Position numbers and translations under genes: made by a program. This document shows positions 44,204 through 53,982 of a stretch of 64,000 nucleotides of DNA, piece by piece. The stretch comes from Rikenellaceae bacterium (GTDB lineage Bacteria > Bacteroidota > Bacteroidia > Bacteroidales > Rikenellaceae): contig SUZK01000004.1 of the NCBI GenBank assembly GCA_015059955.1, positions 1 to 64,000 on the forward strand. The letters are read 5' to 3'. The notes beneath the pieces were generated by a model. The model was given only the letters and a program-made list of their open reading frames with translations, was not told the DNA's origin and did not search any database. Within the stretch, counting starts at the first letter, position 1. Each line of letters opens with the position of its first letter.

Positions 44204-45550
44204 TTAGTAGCGACCCTGAATACGTCCTGTCTTCATAAGACCGTCGTAGTGACGATTCAAAAGGTAGCTCTCAATCTGCTTAAGAGTGTCAAGAACTACA
44301 CCCACCATAATCAAGAGCGATGTACCACCGAAGAAGTAAGCAAAGCTCTGGTTGATACCAATCACCATGGCAATCGCAGGAAGTACTGTGATAAGTGCCA
44401 AGAAGATTGAACCTGGGAGGGTAATTCTTGTCATGATGTTGTCGATATAGGTCACGGTGCTCTTACCAGGCTTAACACCAGGGATAAAGCCGCCGTTACG
44501 CTTCATATCGTCAGCCATCATTTGAGGATTTACGATAATTGCGGTGTAGAAATAGGTGAACGCAATTACCAATACTGCAAGCGTAAAGTTGTACCAGAAG
44601 CCCGCAACGTTGGCAAATGAGCTACCTGGCCAGATGAGGCCTGGGATGAACATAAGTGCCTGGGCGAAGATAATAGGCATCACGTTAGCAGCGTTCAGCT
44701 TCAATGGAATGTACTGACGCACGCCACCGTACTGCTTGTTACCTACGATACGCTTTGCATACTGAACGGGAATCTTACGCACTGCCTGAACAATAGCGAT
44801 GGCGAGCATGAATACCATGGCGAGGAATACCAACTCCACGATAAGCATGATGATGCTACCTGCGCTACCCTCGAGCTTCATCATAACCTCAGCAAGGAAG
44901 GCGTGAGGCAGACGTGCTACGATACCGATCATGATGATCAACGAAATACCGTTACCAATACCCTTGTCTGTAATCTTCTCACCGAGCCACATGATGAACA
45001 TGGTACCTGCGATAAGAATGATTGTAGAGGTGAGGATAAAGCCACTCTCCTGCATGATAGCCGCCTCAGGAACCTGTGTCTTAAGATAAGCAGGAGCCTG
45101 GAGAAGCAACACAGCAATGGTAAGGAAACGTGTCCACTGATTCATCTTGCGACGACCACTCTCACCCTCGCGCTGCATCTTACGGAAGTAAGGTACCATG
45201 ATACCCAACAACTGGATGATGATAGACGCGGTGATGTATGGCATAACACCAAGAGCAAAGATAGATGCCTGTGAGAATGCACCGCCCGAGAAGACGTTCA
45301 ACAATCCCATAAGGCCACCATCGTTGTTCACCGACTGAGTCCAAGCCTCAAGCAGTGAGTGGTTAATGCCTGGTAGTGTCACAAAAGAGCCAAGACGATA
45401 TATAAGAAGAAGGCCAAGCGTAAAGAGGATACGCTTACGAAGCTCCTCAATCTTATAGATATTCTTGAGCGTCTCAACGAGTTTCTTGTTGGTAGCAAGT
45501 AGTGCGACGAGAACTAACAAGATAATACCAACAATGATAAACTTATTCAT
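44204..45550 (-). CDS. secY: Protein translocase subunit SecY
   Basis: Core channel of the Sec translocon, 448 residues. The conserved amphipathic start KNIYKIEELRKRILFTLGLL is followed by the plug region (GINHSLLEAW, GLMGLLNVFSGGAFSQASIF), the YFRKMQREGESGRRKMNQWT loop and a typical C-terminus. Before that start lie about 30 extra residues with a hydrophobic run (MNKFIIVGIILLVLVALLAT), which may be an additional helix. No other ATG lies nearby. The gene follows rplO after 113 bp. Confidence 0.95.
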   Translation of the reverse strand: MNKFIIVGIILLVLVALLATNKKLVETLKNIYKIEELRKRILFTLGLLLIYRLGSFVTLPGINHSLLEAWTQSVNNDGGLMGLLNVFSGGAFSQASIFALGVMPYITASIIIQLLGIMVPYFRKMQREGESGRRKMNQWTRFLTIAVLLLQAPAYLKTQVPEAAIMQESGFILTSTIILIAGTMFIMWLGEKITDKGIGNGISLIIMIGIVARLPHAFLAEVMMKLEGSAGSIIMLIVELVFLAMVFMLAIAIVQAVRKIPVQYAKRIVGNKQYGGVRQYIPLKLNAANVMPIIFAQALMFIPGLIWPGSSFANVAGFWYNFTLAVLVIAFTYFYTAIIVNPQMMADDMKRNGGFIPGVKPGKSTVTYIDNIMTRITLPGSIFLALITVLPAIAMVIGINQSFAYFFGGTSLLIMVGVVLDTLKQIESYLLNRHYDGLMKTGRIQGRY

Positions 45551-45663
45551 AAATTTTAGGTTTTTTGATTCTTAAACTATACTCTGACGACAAGCGCCCT
45601 TAAAACTCCTATATATTATTTATATATTGTATCTCTTAGACATCGTCGTGCAGAAACGCTCAA

Positions 45664-46110
45664 CTACAACTTCTCGATAGAACCACCTGCTGCTACGATA
45701 GCAGCCTCAGCAGACTTTGAGAAGGCGTTAGCCTTAACAGCCAACGCACGTGTAATTGTGCCGTTACCAAGAATCTTCACCTTGTCGTTACCTGATACGA
45801 AGCCAGCCTGTACAAGTGTATCGAAAGTTACCTCTGTGAGGTTGTTCTTCGATGCGAGCTCCTCGAGTGTTGACAAGTTGATAGCCTTAAACTCTACGCG
45901 CTTGATATTCGTGAAGCCGAACTTAGGAAGACGACGCTGCAAAGGCATCTGACCACCCTCGAAACCGAGCTTGCTTGAGTAACCCGAACGCGACTTAGCA
46001 CCCTTCAAACCACGGGTTGAGTAACCACCGTGACCCGAACCGGCACCGCGACCCACGCGCTTATCGTGGTGAGTAGCACCCTTAGCGGGCTTAAGATTAT
46101 GAAGTTCCAT
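45664..46110 (-). CDS. rplO: 50S ribosomal protein L15
   Basis: 148 residues. Glycine- and lysine-rich N-terminus (MELHNLKPAKGATHHDKRVG, GAGSGHGGYSTRGLKGAKSR) threads into rRNA; the C-terminal L15e/L18e fold follows. It starts 27 bp after rpmD. The 113-bp gap to secY holds AT-rich sequence without a convincing promoter. Confidence 0.98.
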   Translation of the reverse strand: MELHNLKPAKGATHHDKRVGRGAGSGHGGYSTRGLKGAKSRSGYSSKLGFEGGQMPLQRRLPKFGFTNIKRVEFKAINLSTLEELASKNNLTEVTFDTLVQAGFVSGNDKVKILGNGTITRALAVKANAFSKSAEAAIVAAGGSIEKL

Positions 46111-46137
46111 TTCTAATTCGATTTTCTTTGGTTAAAC

Positions 46138-46320
46138 TTATTTTACCTCCTCGACCTTTACAAGGTGCTTAACGCGCTCAATCATACCCTTGATGATTAC
46201 TGAGTCGCTGTGCTCAACACTCTGGTTGATCTTGCGAAGTCCCAAAGCGTCGAGGTTCTTGCACTGCTGTGTCGATGCGCCGATACGGCTCTTTATCTGA
46301 GTAATTTTCAATGTTGCCAT
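46138..46320 (-). CDS. rpmD: 50S ribosomal protein L30
   Basis: 60 residues, bacterial short form of L30. It begins MATLKITQIKSRIGASTQQC and contains LDALGLRKINQSVEHSDS, the typical ferredoxin-like core. It starts 17 bp after rpsE. Confidence 0.97.
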   Translation of the reverse strand: MATLKITQIKSRIGASTQQCKNLDALGLRKINQSVEHSDSVIIKGMIERVKHLVKVEEVK

Positions 46321-46337
46321 AGTTGTTTCTCCTACTT

Positions 46338-46856
46338 TTAACCGTTAAACACCTTAGTAAGTGAGATACCGCGCAACTGAGCAACTGAGCGTGCGTCACG
46401 CAACTCGCACAAAGCACCGATAGTAGCCTTCACGAGGTTGTGTGGGTTAGATGAACCCTTGCTCTTTGCAAGCACGTTCTTGATACCTACTGACTCCAAT
46501 ACAGCACGCATCGCACCACCGGCGATGATACCGGTACCAGGAGCAGCTGGACGAATCATAACCTCTGAACCACCGAAACGCATCTCCTGCTTGTGTGGGA
46601 TAGTACCGTTAAGTACGGGAACCTTAACCAAATTCTTCTTTGCATCCTCAACGCCCTTAGAGATAGCCACGGTAACCTCCGCAGCCTTACCAAGACCGTA
46701 GCCTACAACACCATTCTCGTTACCTACAACTACGATAGCCGAGAAAGTGAAGGTACGACCACCCTTGGTTACCTTAGTAACGCGGTTTATTGCAACCAAA
46801 CGATCCTTCAACTCGAGGTCGCTTGTGCGTACTCTCTTTATGTTAGTATTTGCCAT
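46338..46856 (-). CDS. rpsE: 30S ribosomal protein S5
   Basis: 172 residues involved in mRNA helicase activity and decoding accuracy. N-terminal dsRNA-binding-type domain [20 protein letters not shown], then [20 protein letters not shown] and the C-terminal [20 protein letters not shown]. It starts 6 bp after rplR. Confidence 0.98.
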   Translation of the reverse strand: MANTNIKRVRTSDLELKDRLVAINRVTKVTKGGRTFTFSAIVVVGNENGVVGYGLGKAAEVTVAISKGVEDAKKNLVKVPVLNGTIPHKQEMRFGGSEVMIRPAAPGTGIIAGGAMRAVLESVGIKNVLAKSKGSSNPHNLVKATIGALCELRDARSVAQLRGISLTKVFNG

Positions 46857-46862
46857 AATCGT

Positions 46863-47225
46863 TTAGAATTTAAGGCCACCCTCACGAGCAGCGTCAGCCA
46901 ACATTTTAACACGACCGTGATAGAGGTAACCGTTACGATCGAACGATACTGCGGTGATACCCTTCTCAGCCGCACGTGCTGCAGCAAGCTTACCTACCAA
47001 AGCTGCAACCTCCGACTTATTCTTACCTGCTGCCTCTGCCGCTACCTCCTTGTCCAACGACGATGCTGTTGCCAAGGTTACGCCTGCGAGGTCGTCAATA
47101 AACTGTACGTAGATCTGCTTGTTGCTACGGAATACAGTCATGCGAGGCTGTGATGCAGTACCGTTAACGATCTTACGAATACGCATCTTGATTCTCGCTC
47201 TTCTTTCAATCTTATTCAATGCCAT
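46863..47225 (-). CDS. rplR: 50S ribosomal protein L18
   Basis: 5S rRNA-binding protein, 120 residues. [20 protein letters not shown], then [20 protein letters not shown] and the C-terminal [20 protein letters not shown] are diagnostic. It starts 16 bp after rplF. Confidence 0.98.
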   Translation of the reverse strand: MALNKIERRARIKMRIRKIVNGTASQPRMTVFRSNKQIYVQFIDDLAGVTLATASSLDKEVAAEAAGKNKSEVAALVGKLAAARAAEKGITAVSFDRNGYLYHGRVKMLADAAREGGLKF

Positions 47226-47241
47226 AATCTTGACTTATTTA

Positions 47242-47826
47242 CTATTTAGCTGCCGACTTACCTGCCTTGCGACGGATTACCTCGCCGACAAACTTAATAC
47301 CCTTACCCTTGTATGGCTCAGGCTTACGCATAGAGCGAATCTTCGCTGCAACCTGACCTACAAGCTGCTTATCGATACTCTTGAGTGTGAGGATAGGATT
47401 ACCCTTCTTCTCAGTTACAGCTGTAGCCTGGATCTCAGCTGGGAGCAACATTGCGATGTCGTGTGAGTAGCCCAAGCTCATCTCGAGAAGCTGACCCTTA
47501 ACCTCAGCCTTGAAACCTACACCTACGAGCTCCTGCTTGATCTCGTAACCCTTTGATACGCCAATAACCATGTTATTGATGAGAGCACGATACAAACCGT
47601 GCAATGAACGGTGACGGGGCTGGTTGGTAGGACGAGTTACGATAACCGCAGGCACCTCCTTCTGGCTCTCCTTCTCGATGTGTGTTCCAACTTCAACTTT
47701 GATGTCTGAGTCAACCTTCTGGCTCAGTGTCCCAAGTGGCCCTTTCACGCTTACCGTGTTGTCAGCTGCGATCTCAACAGTGACACCAGCGGGCAAGATT
47801 ACAGGTAATTTACCAATTCTTGACAT
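47242..47826 (-). CDS. rplF: 50S ribosomal protein L6
   Basis: 194 residues with two similar domains near the GTPase centre. It begins MSRIGKLPVILPAGVTVEIA, with the signature PEPYKGKGIKFVGEVIRRKA near the C-terminus. It starts 72 bp after rpsH. Confidence 0.98.
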   Translation of the reverse strand: MSRIGKLPVILPAGVTVEIAADNTVSVKGPLGTLSQKVDSDIKVEVGTHIEKESQKEVPAVIVTRPTNQPRHRSLHGLYRALINNMVIGVSKGYEIKQELVGVGFKAEVKGQLLEMSLGYSHDIAMLLPAEIQATAVTEKKGNPILTLKSIDKQLVGQVAAKIRSMRKPEPYKGKGIKFVGEVIRRKAGKSAAK

Positions 47827-47898
47827 GTTGTAATAGTTGTTTTTTTGTTTGTTAATTCTCAGTTAATCACTGACTTGTTAATTTCCGGCGGGCGACGA

Positions 47899-48297
47899 CT
47901 ACCAAACGTAGCACAATACCTCACCACCTACGTTCTCCTTGCGTGCCTGTGCATCGGTCATAATACCCTTTGAGGTAGATACGATAGCGATACCCAAACC
48001 ATTCAATACGCGAGGCATCTCTGCTACTGATGCGTACTGACGCAAACCTGGACGGCTCACACGCTTCAAGTTCTTGATGGCGTTTACCTTAGTAGCCGCA
48101 TCGTACTTCAAAGCGACCTTAATGGTAGCGTGGCCCTTCTCGTCCTTGTCAAACTTGTAGGCGAGGATGTAACCCTGATCAAACAAGATCTTGGTGATCT
48201 CCTGCTTAATTTTTGAGCCGGGAGCTTCAACCACCTTGTGGTTGGCTTTCACCGCATTTCTAATTCGAGTTAGAAAGTCCGCAATTGGATCTGTCAT
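47899..48297 (-). CDS. rpsH: 30S ribosomal protein S8
   Basis: 132 residues, central 16S-binding protein and translational repressor of the spc operon in E. coli. It begins [20 protein letters not shown] and ends with [20 protein letters not shown] then [11 protein letters not shown]. Unlike in most bacteria it is not adjacent to rpsN; 905 bp separate them. It is the first gene after a promoter at 48446-48477, with a leader of about 140 nt. Confidence 0.98.
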   Translation of the reverse strand: MTDPIADFLTRIRNAVKANHKVVEAPGSKIKQEITKILFDQGYILAYKFDKDEKGHATIKVALKYDAATKVNAIKNLKRVSRPGLRQYASVAEMPRVLNGLGIAIVSTSKGIMTDAQARKENVGGEVLCYVW

Positions 48298-48445
48298 AAT
48301 GAATTAAAAGTTAAAAATTAATAATTAAAGTTGTTTATTTATGCTTTGTTTGCATTTTCTATCTTACTCACTTTCACCGCATTACACCTCCAAATTCGTC
48401 TCACTCTCGTATACACGCGAGGGCGCAATGCGCACAAAAAGCGGG

Positions 48446-48477
48446 CAAATATACAAATAAATTTCGAACCAACCAAA
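48446..48477 (-). promoter_or_regulatory. Internal promoter of the spc/alpha half of the ribosomal cluster
   Basis: The minus strand reads TTTG (48474-48477), a 20-nt spacer, TATATTTG (48446-48453), an exact consensus match. It lies just after the hairpin at 48484-48498, so rpsH to rplQ can be transcribed separately from the S10 half. Confidence 0.75.
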
Positions 48478-48483
48478 CTTTTC

Positions 48484-48498
48484 GCCTAATTTTTAGGC
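48484..48498 (-). terminator. Short hairpin before the rpsH promoter
   Basis: GCCTAA-AAA-TTAGGC on the minus strand, followed by GAAAAGTTTGG. It may form the 3' end of the upstream structured RNA. The T-run is weak. Confidence 0.5.
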
Positions 48499-48499
48499 A

Positions 48500-49070
48500 T
48501 TTAGCTATCGTCACCACTACATAAGCCACAACCTACAACACCGTGCAGATAGCTCCCATGTAGCCTCAACGACCTATAATTCGTCCCTACGGGAGGACAC
48601 ACAAAATGCCAGCAACAACATCTTGTGCTAACATTTAGCGTAAAGGTCGAAGGCCTCGGAGAGCATCGCGGGAAATAGAAAAGGGCTCAGACATAATCAG
48701 ACACCCTATTTCTCACCTCCCAACCATATCGCCACCCGTCAATAGAACGAGCCGCGACGCACAATATGCGCTCTTGGTTCGAGATTTACAAAACACAGCG
48801 CACTTCCACACGCTCATCAACCGAGAAGTTACCACCCTCTGGCGGCACTTTCCTCCGTTGCTGAGCAGGTGCTACTCGCACACTATGCCCATATAAGGTT
48901 GAGATTGCTTCGATGGGGCAACCCCATCTGATGGCACATAAGCACCGAGCAATATTCTACCTTATCCGACCCTTCAGCCGAGGCACCCTCGCGGGCACCT
49001 CGCCTCGGATCTTCTCTACCGGAGATGCGCTTTCGTCTGACGACGAGCTACACTCCTACATCTGAAGGCA
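48500..49070 (-). ncRNA. Putative large structured RNA between rpsN and rpsH
   Basis: There is no ORF of 60 codons or more on either strand, yet many nested stems. They are AGATGT/GCATCT (49058-49063, 49023-49028) around UCGUC/GACGA, and AUCCG/CGGAU (49006-49010, 48964-48968) around a 9-bp hairpin capped by GCGA (48980-49001). Further stems are GGUGCU/AGCACC (48941-48946, 48868-48873), GAUGGGG/CCCCAUC (48912-48928), GAAAUAG/CUAUUUC (48706-48712, 48672-48678), CUCCC-GUAG/CUAC-GGGAG, and AGCUAUC/GAUAGCU near 48503-48554. U.G pairs in the GCGA hairpin exist only on the minus strand. It does not match RNase P RNA, tmRNA, SRP RNA or a group II domain V as I know them. Confidence 0.5.
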
Positions 49071-49169
49071 TTGCCTATATTATATATGTTGCACGAGCAT
49101 CAAGCACCATGTGCCCCGTCATGAACACTTTTAGGCAACCCCTTGAATATCCATCTAACGCGTAGTACG

Positions 49170-49195
49170 CACCCCTTAGGTAATCCTTAGGGGTG
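49170..49195 (-). terminator. Hairpin directly after rpsN
   Basis: An 11-bp stem with one mismatch (CACCCCTAAGG/CCTAAGGGGTG on the minus strand, loop ATTA) begins 8 bp after the rpsN stop. There is no T-run, so it may be a processing or stability hairpin instead of a terminator. Confidence 0.5.
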
Positions 49196-49202
49196 GACTA
49201 TA

Positions 49203-49499
49203 CTACCAGCTAGCCTTCTTAACACCGGGAATCAAGCCGTTCGAAGCCATCTCACGGAACTGGATACGGCTGATACCGAACTGACGCATATAACCCTTTG
49301 GACGACCGGTGATCATGCAGCGGTTGTGCTGACGGATAGGATTAGAGTTGCGTGGCAACTTTGAGAGGGCAATCCATGCCTCCTCGTGATCCATCTCACC
49401 TGCCTTAACCTTTGCAGCGATCTCCTCGCGCTTGTGAGCATAACGCTGTGCAAGCTTCGCACGCTTAACCTCGCGTGCCTTCATTGACTCCTTTGCCAT
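49203..49499 (-). CDS. rpsN: 30S ribosomal protein S14
   Basis: 98 residues. [20 protein letters not shown], then [20 protein letters not shown] and [20 protein letters not shown]. It lacks the CxxC pairs of the zinc form, so it is the zinc-independent type. It is 3 bp after rplE and the last gene before the non-coding gap. Confidence 0.97.
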   Translation of the reverse strand: MAKESMKAREVKRAKLAQRYAHKREEIAAKVKAGEMDHEEAWIALSKLPRNSNPIRQHNRCMITGRPKGYMRQFGISRIQFREMASNGLIPGVKKASW

Positions 49500-49502
49500 A
49501 GG

Positions 49503-50063
49503 TTACTGGTTCTTTTTAGCGTTCTTAAAAGGAAGGCCGAACTCACGAAGAAGTGCATATGCCTCCTCGTCAGTCTTAGCCGATGTTACGAAGGTAATCT
49601 CCATACCGAAGATCTTGGTAATCTTGTCGATGTCGATCTCAGGGAAGATAATCTGCTCAGTGATACCGAGAGTGTAGTTACCCTGACCATCGAACTTATC
49701 GTTGATACCCTTGAAGTCACGGATACGTGGGAGAGCTACGGCGATCAAACGCTCCAAGAACTCGTACATACGGTTGCCACGGAGTGTTACGCGAACACCG
49801 ATAGTCATGCCCTTACGCAACTTAAAGTTAGAGATATCCTTACGAGACTTAGTCTGTACGGCCTTCTGACCTGTAATACGGGTAAGCTCCTCCTGAGCAA
49901 TCTCGATAAGCTTCTTATCGGCAATCGCCTGGCCCATACCCTGGTTTACGACGATCTTCTCGAGCTTAGGACACTGCATAACGCTAGTGTAACCAAACTC
50001 CTTCATAAGGGCAGCAATGATGCGCTCCTTATACTCGGTTCTAAGTGTAGGTACGTATGCCAT
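49503..50063 (-). CDS. rplE: 50S ribosomal protein L5
   Basis: 186 residues, binds 5S rRNA and contacts P-site tRNA. Signatures: [60 protein letters not shown]. Its start codon shares a base with the rplX stop region, indicating coupling. Confidence 0.98.
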   Translation of the reverse strand: MAYVPTLRTEYKERIIAALMKEFGYTSVMQCPKLEKIVVNQGMGQAIADKKLIEIAQEELTRITGQKAVQTKSRKDISNFKLRKGMTIGVRVTLRGNRMYEFLERLIAVALPRIRDFKGINDKFDGQGNYTLGITEQIIFPEIDIDKITKIFGMEITFVTSAKTDEEAYALLREFGLPFKNAKKNQ

Positions 50064-50383
50064 TATTTAATCTCCTCCCCTGACTTTTTAGCGTAACGAA
50101 CTAATTTACCTTTGTCATTAGCCTTGCGACCTACGCGAGTAGGCTTACCCGACTTAGGATCGATAGGCTGCAGATTCGAAATGTGGATGGGTGCCTCCTG
50201 CTCCAAGAGACCACCCTGGGGGTTCTTAGCGTTAGGCTTGGTTGCCTTCTTGCAGATGTTTACGCCCTCAACGATAGCACGCTGCTTGGCTGCATCTACT
50301 GAAAGAACCTTACCCTGCTGACCGCGGTTGTCACCAGCGTTAACATAAACCATGTCCCCCTTCTTAATATGCAATTTAGACAT
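50063..50383 (-). CDS. rplX: 50S ribosomal protein L24
   Basis: 106 residues, an assembly initiator with a KOW motif ([20 protein letters not shown]) and the following [20 protein letters not shown]. It lies 18 bp after rplN and overlaps rplE by one base. Confidence 0.98.
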   Translation of the reverse strand: MSKLHIKKGDMVYVNAGDNRGQQGKVLSVDAAKQRAIVEGVNICKKATKPNAKNPQGGLLEQEAPIHISNLQPIDPKSGKPTRVGRKANDKGKLVRYAKKSGEEIK

Positions 50384-50401
50384 ATCTTTACGTTTTTTAA
50401 A

Positions 50402-50767
50402 TTACAATACCTCGGGAGCCAGTGATATGATCTTCATATACTGGTCACGCAACTCACGGGCTACAGGACCGAAGATACGAGTACCACGGATCTCACCCTG
50501 ATTATTAAGGAGTACTACCGCGTTGTCATCGAAACGAATGTACGAACCATTAGCACGACGGATCTCCTTCTTTGTTCTTACTACGACTGCCTTTGAAACG
50601 GCACCCTTCTTGACATCACCCGAGGGAGAAGCGCTCTTTACAGCTACCACGATCTTGTCGCCGATAGATGCGTAACGACGCTTCGTACCACCGAGCACAC
50701 GGATACAAAGAACCTCCTTTGCACCGCTGTTGTCTGCTACTACAAGTCTACTTTCTTGCTGTATCAT
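50402..50767 (-). CDS. rplN: 50S ribosomal protein L14
   Basis: 121 residues at the subunit interface. [20 protein letters not shown], then [20 protein letters not shown] and [20 protein letters not shown] are diagnostic. It starts 2 bp after rpsQ. Confidence 0.98.
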   Translation of the reverse strand: MIQQESRLVVADNSGAKEVLCIRVLGGTKRRYASIGDKIVVAVKSASPSGDVKKGAVSKAVVVRTKKEIRRANGSYIRFDDNAVVLLNNQGEIRGTRIFGPVARELRDQYMKIISLAPEVL

Positions 50768-50769
50768 AA

Positions 50770-51024
50770 CTACTTAACTCTTTCAATGATTTGTACTAAT
50801 CTCCAACGCTTCGTCTTGCTCAATGGGCGGGTCTCCATGATACGTACTGTATCACCCTCCTGAACGGTTGTGTCCAAGCACTCAGCGACAAACTTAGTGG
50901 TCTTATTCACGAACTTACCGTAAATAGGGTGCTTCACCTTACGTGCAACGGCAACCACAATGGTCTTCTCCATCTTGTTGCTGACAACCAACCCAATACG
51001 CTCTTTTCTAAGATTTCTTTCCAT
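50770..51024 (-). CDS. rpsQ: 30S ribosomal protein S17
   Basis: 84 residues from ATG 51024 ([20 protein letters not shown]). The in-frame ATG at 51039 would overlap rpmC and adds a non-homologous MLITI, so it was rejected. OB-fold signatures: [20 protein letters not shown] and [18 protein letters not shown]. Confidence 0.97.
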   Translation of the reverse strand: MERNLRKERIGLVVSNKMEKTIVVAVARKVKHPIYGKFVNKTTKFVAECLDTTVQEGDTVRIMETRPLSKTKRWRLVQIIERVK

Positions 51025-51032
51025 AATGGTAA

Positions 51033-51227
51033 TTAACATTTAGAGTTCTTCTGGCCGAGAATTGTCAACATACGTGCGATATCTCTGCGAGATTTCTTAA
51101 TGATTGATGGATTTTCGATGGGCGACACGGCGTGCTGCACCTTCAGCTGTGTGAGGTTGTCCTTCTCAGCTGCGATGCGCTCCTCGAGATCCTGCACCGA
51201 CATCTCCTTTATTTCAGCACTTTTCAT
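51033..51227 (-). CDS. rpmC: 50S ribosomal protein L29
   Basis: 64 residues forming a helical hairpin at the tunnel exit. [20 protein letters not shown], ending [20 protein letters not shown]. It lies 18 bp after rplP and 8 bp before rpsQ. Confidence 0.97.
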   Translation of the reverse strand: MKSAEIKEMSVQDLEERIAAEKDNLTQLKVQHAVSPIENPSIIKKSRRDIARMLTILGQKNSKC

Positions 51228-51245
51228 AATCTTTCAAGCTCCATT

Positions 51246-51674
51246 TTAGAGTGATGACTCGACATAGTCGCGTCGTACAATAAACTTAGTTGTAATAGGC
51301 AACTTCTGAGCTCCCAGACGGAGTGCCTCCTGTGCAATCTCCAAAGGTACACCCTCTGCCTCGAAAAGGATACGACCGGGGGTAACGGGCGCCACGAAAC
51401 CTTCGGGGTTACCCTTACCCTTACCCATACGTACCTCGGCTGGCTTCTTCGTAATGGGCTTATCGGGGAAGATTCGAATCCATATCTGACCCTCACGCTT
51501 CATATAACGGGTGATGGCCTGACGTGCTGCCTCGATCTGACGACCTGTAATCCAGGTTGACTCCAAGGCCTTGATACCGAATGAACCGTATGCAAGCTGG
51601 TTTCCTCTCTGAGCGAAACCCTTCATACGACCCTTCTGCATTCTTCTGAACTTAGTTCTTTTTGGCTGTAACAT
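51246..51674 (-). CDS. rplP: 50S ribosomal protein L16
   Basis: 142 residues near the A site. [20 protein letters not shown], then [20 protein letters not shown] and [40 protein letters not shown]. It follows rpsC by 22 bp. Confidence 0.98.
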   Translation of the reverse strand: MLQPKRTKFRRMQKGRMKGFAQRGNQLAYGSFGIKALESTWITGRQIEAARQAITRYMKREGQIWIRIFPDKPITKKPAEVRMGKGKGNPEGFVAPVTPGRILFEAEGVPLEIAQEALRLGAQKLPITTKFIVRRDYVESSL

Positions 51675-51696
51675 AGTTTTTTCGCTTTAAAAGGTA

Positions 51697-52437
51697 CTAC
51701 TTATTGTTGTTACGACGCTTGCGACGATCATCACGCTTGCCGTCACGACGAGGTGCCTGCTCCTTGCCTGCGTGTGCTGATGCACCTGCTGCGATCTCGA
51801 ACAAGTCACGCTTGCCATATACGATACCGTGGCAGATCCATACCTTGATACCAAGGATACCCACCTTTGTGAGTGCCTCAGCCAAGAAGTAATCTACATC
51901 TGCACGGAATGTGTGCAATGGAATACGTCCCTCCTTTATTGTCTCTGAACGTGCCATCTCAGCACCACCTACACGGCCTGAAATCTGCACCTTGATACCC
52001 TCAGCGCCCATACGCATTGTTGATGCAATAGCGGTCTTGATAGCGCGGCGGTATGATACACGACCCTCAAGCTGACGAGCGATGTTGTTAGCAACGATTA
52101 CAGCATCTACCTCTGGGCGCTTAACCTCAAAGATGTTGATCTGTACCTCCTTGCCAGTGAGCTTCTTGAGCTCCTCCTTGAGCTTGTCAACCTCCTGGCC
52201 ACCCTTACCAATGATGATACCTGGGCGAGCAGTTGAGATGGTTACCGTTACAAGCTTAAGCGTACGCTCGATGATGATCTTCGAGATGCTTGCCTTAGCC
52301 AAACGGACATTCAAATACTTACGAATCTTGTCGTCCTCAACCAATTTCTCTGAGAAATCACGGCCACCATACCAGTTAGAATCCCAACCCCTGATGATGC
52401 CAAGACGATTTGCTATCGGATTTACTTTCTGTCCCAT
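51697..52437 (-). CDS. rpsC: 30S ribosomal protein S3
   Basis: 246 residues at the mRNA entry. N-terminal [22 protein letters not shown] domain with [20 protein letters not shown], then [20 protein letters not shown] and [14 protein letters not shown]. The C-terminal tail is basic ([17 protein letters not shown]). It starts 3 bp after rplV. Confidence 0.98.
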   Translation of the reverse strand: MGQKVNPIANRLGIIRGWDSNWYGGRDFSEKLVEDDKIRKYLNVRLAKASISKIIIERTLKLVTVTISTARPGIIIGKGGQEVDKLKEELKKLTGKEVQINIFEVKRPEVDAVIVANNIARQLEGRVSYRRAIKTAIASTMRMGAEGIKVQISGRVGGAEMARSETIKEGRIPLHTFRADVDYFLAEALTKVGILGIKVWICHGIVYGKRDLFEIAAGASAHAGKEQAPRRDGKRDDRRKRRNNNK

Positions 52438-52440
52438 CTC

Positions 52441-52851
52441 TTACTTGTTTTCTGCGGTTACCATTTTATCTACTACGAGGGTGACGTGGTTCGAACGCTT
52501 GCGAATACGGTGTGCGCGACCCTGAGGTGCTGGCTGTATACGCTTCAACATACGACCGCAGTCTACGAATACCTCCTTAACGCAGAGCTGTACGTCCTCG
52601 AGACGCTCGCCCTCGTTCTTAGCCTCCCAGTTGGCAATTGCCGACTTGAGAAGACTCTCCATTCTTATAGATGCCTCCTTCTTAGAGTAGCGAAGGATAC
52701 CCAATGCTTTGTTGATCTCTACGCCGCGGATGATGTCAGCCACCAAACGCATCTTACGTGGAGAGGTAGGGCAATCGCGCATAATAGCGATAGCTTTCTG
52801 CTTCTTCTCGGCCTTGAGTCTCTCGGCCATCTGTGCTTTTCTTGCTCCCAT
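52441..52851 (-). CDS. rplV: 50S ribosomal protein L22
   Basis: 136 residues lining the exit tunnel. DCPTSPRKMRLVADIIRGVE, then LLKSAIANWEAKNEGERLED and the hairpin MLKRIQPAPQGRAHRIRKRS. It lies 6 bp after rpsS. Confidence 0.98.
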   Translation of the reverse strand: MGARKAQMAERLKAEKKQKAIAIMRDCPTSPRKMRLVADIIRGVEINKALGILRYSKKEASIRMESLLKSAIANWEAKNEGERLEDVQLCVKEVFVDCGRMLKRIQPAPQGRAHRIRKRSNHVTLVVDKMVTAENK

Positions 52852-52857
52852 AGTCTA

Positions 52858-53127
52858 CTACTTTTTCTTGTTACCTGAATGACCACGGAAGTTACGCGTT
52901 GGCGCAAACTCGCCGAGCTTGTGACCGACCATATTCTCAGTTACGTAAACTGGAATGAACTTATTTCCGTTGTGTACGGCGATCGTCTGACCTACGAAGT
53001 CGGGCGAAATCATACTTGCGCGTGACCATGTCTTGATTACAGACTTGTTATTACCCTCTGCCTGTGCTACTACCTTAGCCTCGAGCTTGGGGTCGATAAA
53101 CGGTCCTTTTTTTAATGAACGGCTCAT
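52858..53127 (-). CDS. rpsS: 30S ribosomal protein S19
   Basis: 89 residues in the 30S head. [20 protein letters not shown], then [20 protein letters not shown] and [20 protein letters not shown]. It starts 16 bp after rplB. Confidence 0.98.
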   Translation of the reverse strand: MSRSLKKGPFIDPKLEAKVVAQAEGNNKSVIKTWSRASMISPDFVGQTIAVHNGNKFIPVYVTENMVGHKLGEFAPTRNFRGHSGNKKK

Positions 53128-53143
53128 TATGTACTCTATTTAA

Positions 53144-53968
53144 TTATTTTTTCTTTCTTGAAATAATAAACTTAGAGGTTGTCTTCTTTGGGTTACGAGT
53201 CTTCTTACCCTTAGCCAACAATCCCTTACGCGAACGTGGGTGACCACCTGATGCACGACCTTCACCACCACCCATTGGGTGATCAACTGGGTTCATTACA
53301 ACACCACGGTTGTGTGGACGACGGCCCAACCAACGCTTGCGACCTGCCTTACCCGAGCTCTCGAGGTTGTGATCAACATTTGATACAACACCGACAGTAG
53401 CGCGGCAAGTTACGAGTACCATACGAGTCTCACCTGAAGGCAACTTGATAATAGCGAATTTACCCTCGCGTGCCAAAAGCTGAGCATACGAACCGGCAGA
53501 ACGTGCCATTGCAGCACCCTGACCGGGGTAGAGTTCAATATTGTGAATCAACGTACCAAGAGGAATCTCCGAGAGGAACAATGTGTTACCTACCTCAGGA
53601 GCTACGCCCTGACCGCTGACTACGGTCTGACCAACCTGCAAGCCGTTAGGAGCGAGGATATAGCTCTTCTCGCCATCAGCGTATACAACCAAAGCAATAC
53701 GTGCAGTACGGTTTGGATCGTACTCGATTGTCTTTACGGTTGCTGCCATACCATCCTTCTGACGCTTGAAGTCAACCATACGATACATCTGCTTGTGACC
53801 ACCGCCGATGTAACGTACTGTCATCTTACCACTGTTGTTACGACCACCTGTGCTCTTCTTGGGGCTCAAGAGAGACTTCTCAGGTGTTGAAGTGGTGATC
53901 TCATCGAACGTGCCGATAATCTTATGTCTCTGACCGGGAGTTACCGGCTTAAATTTTCTTACTGCCAT
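53144..53968 (-). CDS. rplB: 50S ribosomal protein L2
   Basis: 274 residues, required for subunit joining and the peptidyl transferase centre. [20 protein letters not shown], then [20 protein letters not shown], and the C-terminal [20 protein letters not shown] with the conserved His. It starts 14 bp after rplW. Confidence 0.98.
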   Translation of the reverse strand: MAVRKFKPVTPGQRHKIIGTFDEITTSTPEKSLLSPKKSTGGRNNSGKMTVRYIGGGHKQMYRMVDFKRQKDGMAATVKTIEYDPNRTARIALVVYADGEKSYILAPNGLQVGQTVVSGQGVAPEVGNTLFLSEIPLGTLIHNIELYPGQGAAMARSAGSYAQLLAREGKFAIIKLPSGETRMVLVTCRATVGVVSNVDHNLESSGKAGRKRWLGRRPHNRGVVMNPVDHPMGGGEGRASGGHPRSRKGLLAKGKKTRNPKKTTSKFIISRKKK

Positions 53969-53982
53969 CTTTTCTCAAAAGT

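Noticed and set aside
48360..48400. Group II intron domain V suggested by ATGCGGTGAAAG on the minus strand
   Set aside because: It lies downstream of the rpsH promoter, the paired strand needed for a domain V hairpin is missing, and no intron-encoded protein is present.
48500..49070. RNase P RNA (rnpB) suggested by GGAGGAAAGTGCCGCC on the minus strand and GGCTTAT further on
   Set aside because: The universal P4 strand continues GTCC after GGAGGAAA, here it reads GTGCC, and the AGGGTGAAA and ACAGAA segments are absent.
48500..49070. tmRNA
   Set aside because: No GGGGCTGA-type 5' end, no tag reading frame ending in ALAA and no T-arm with CCA end was found.
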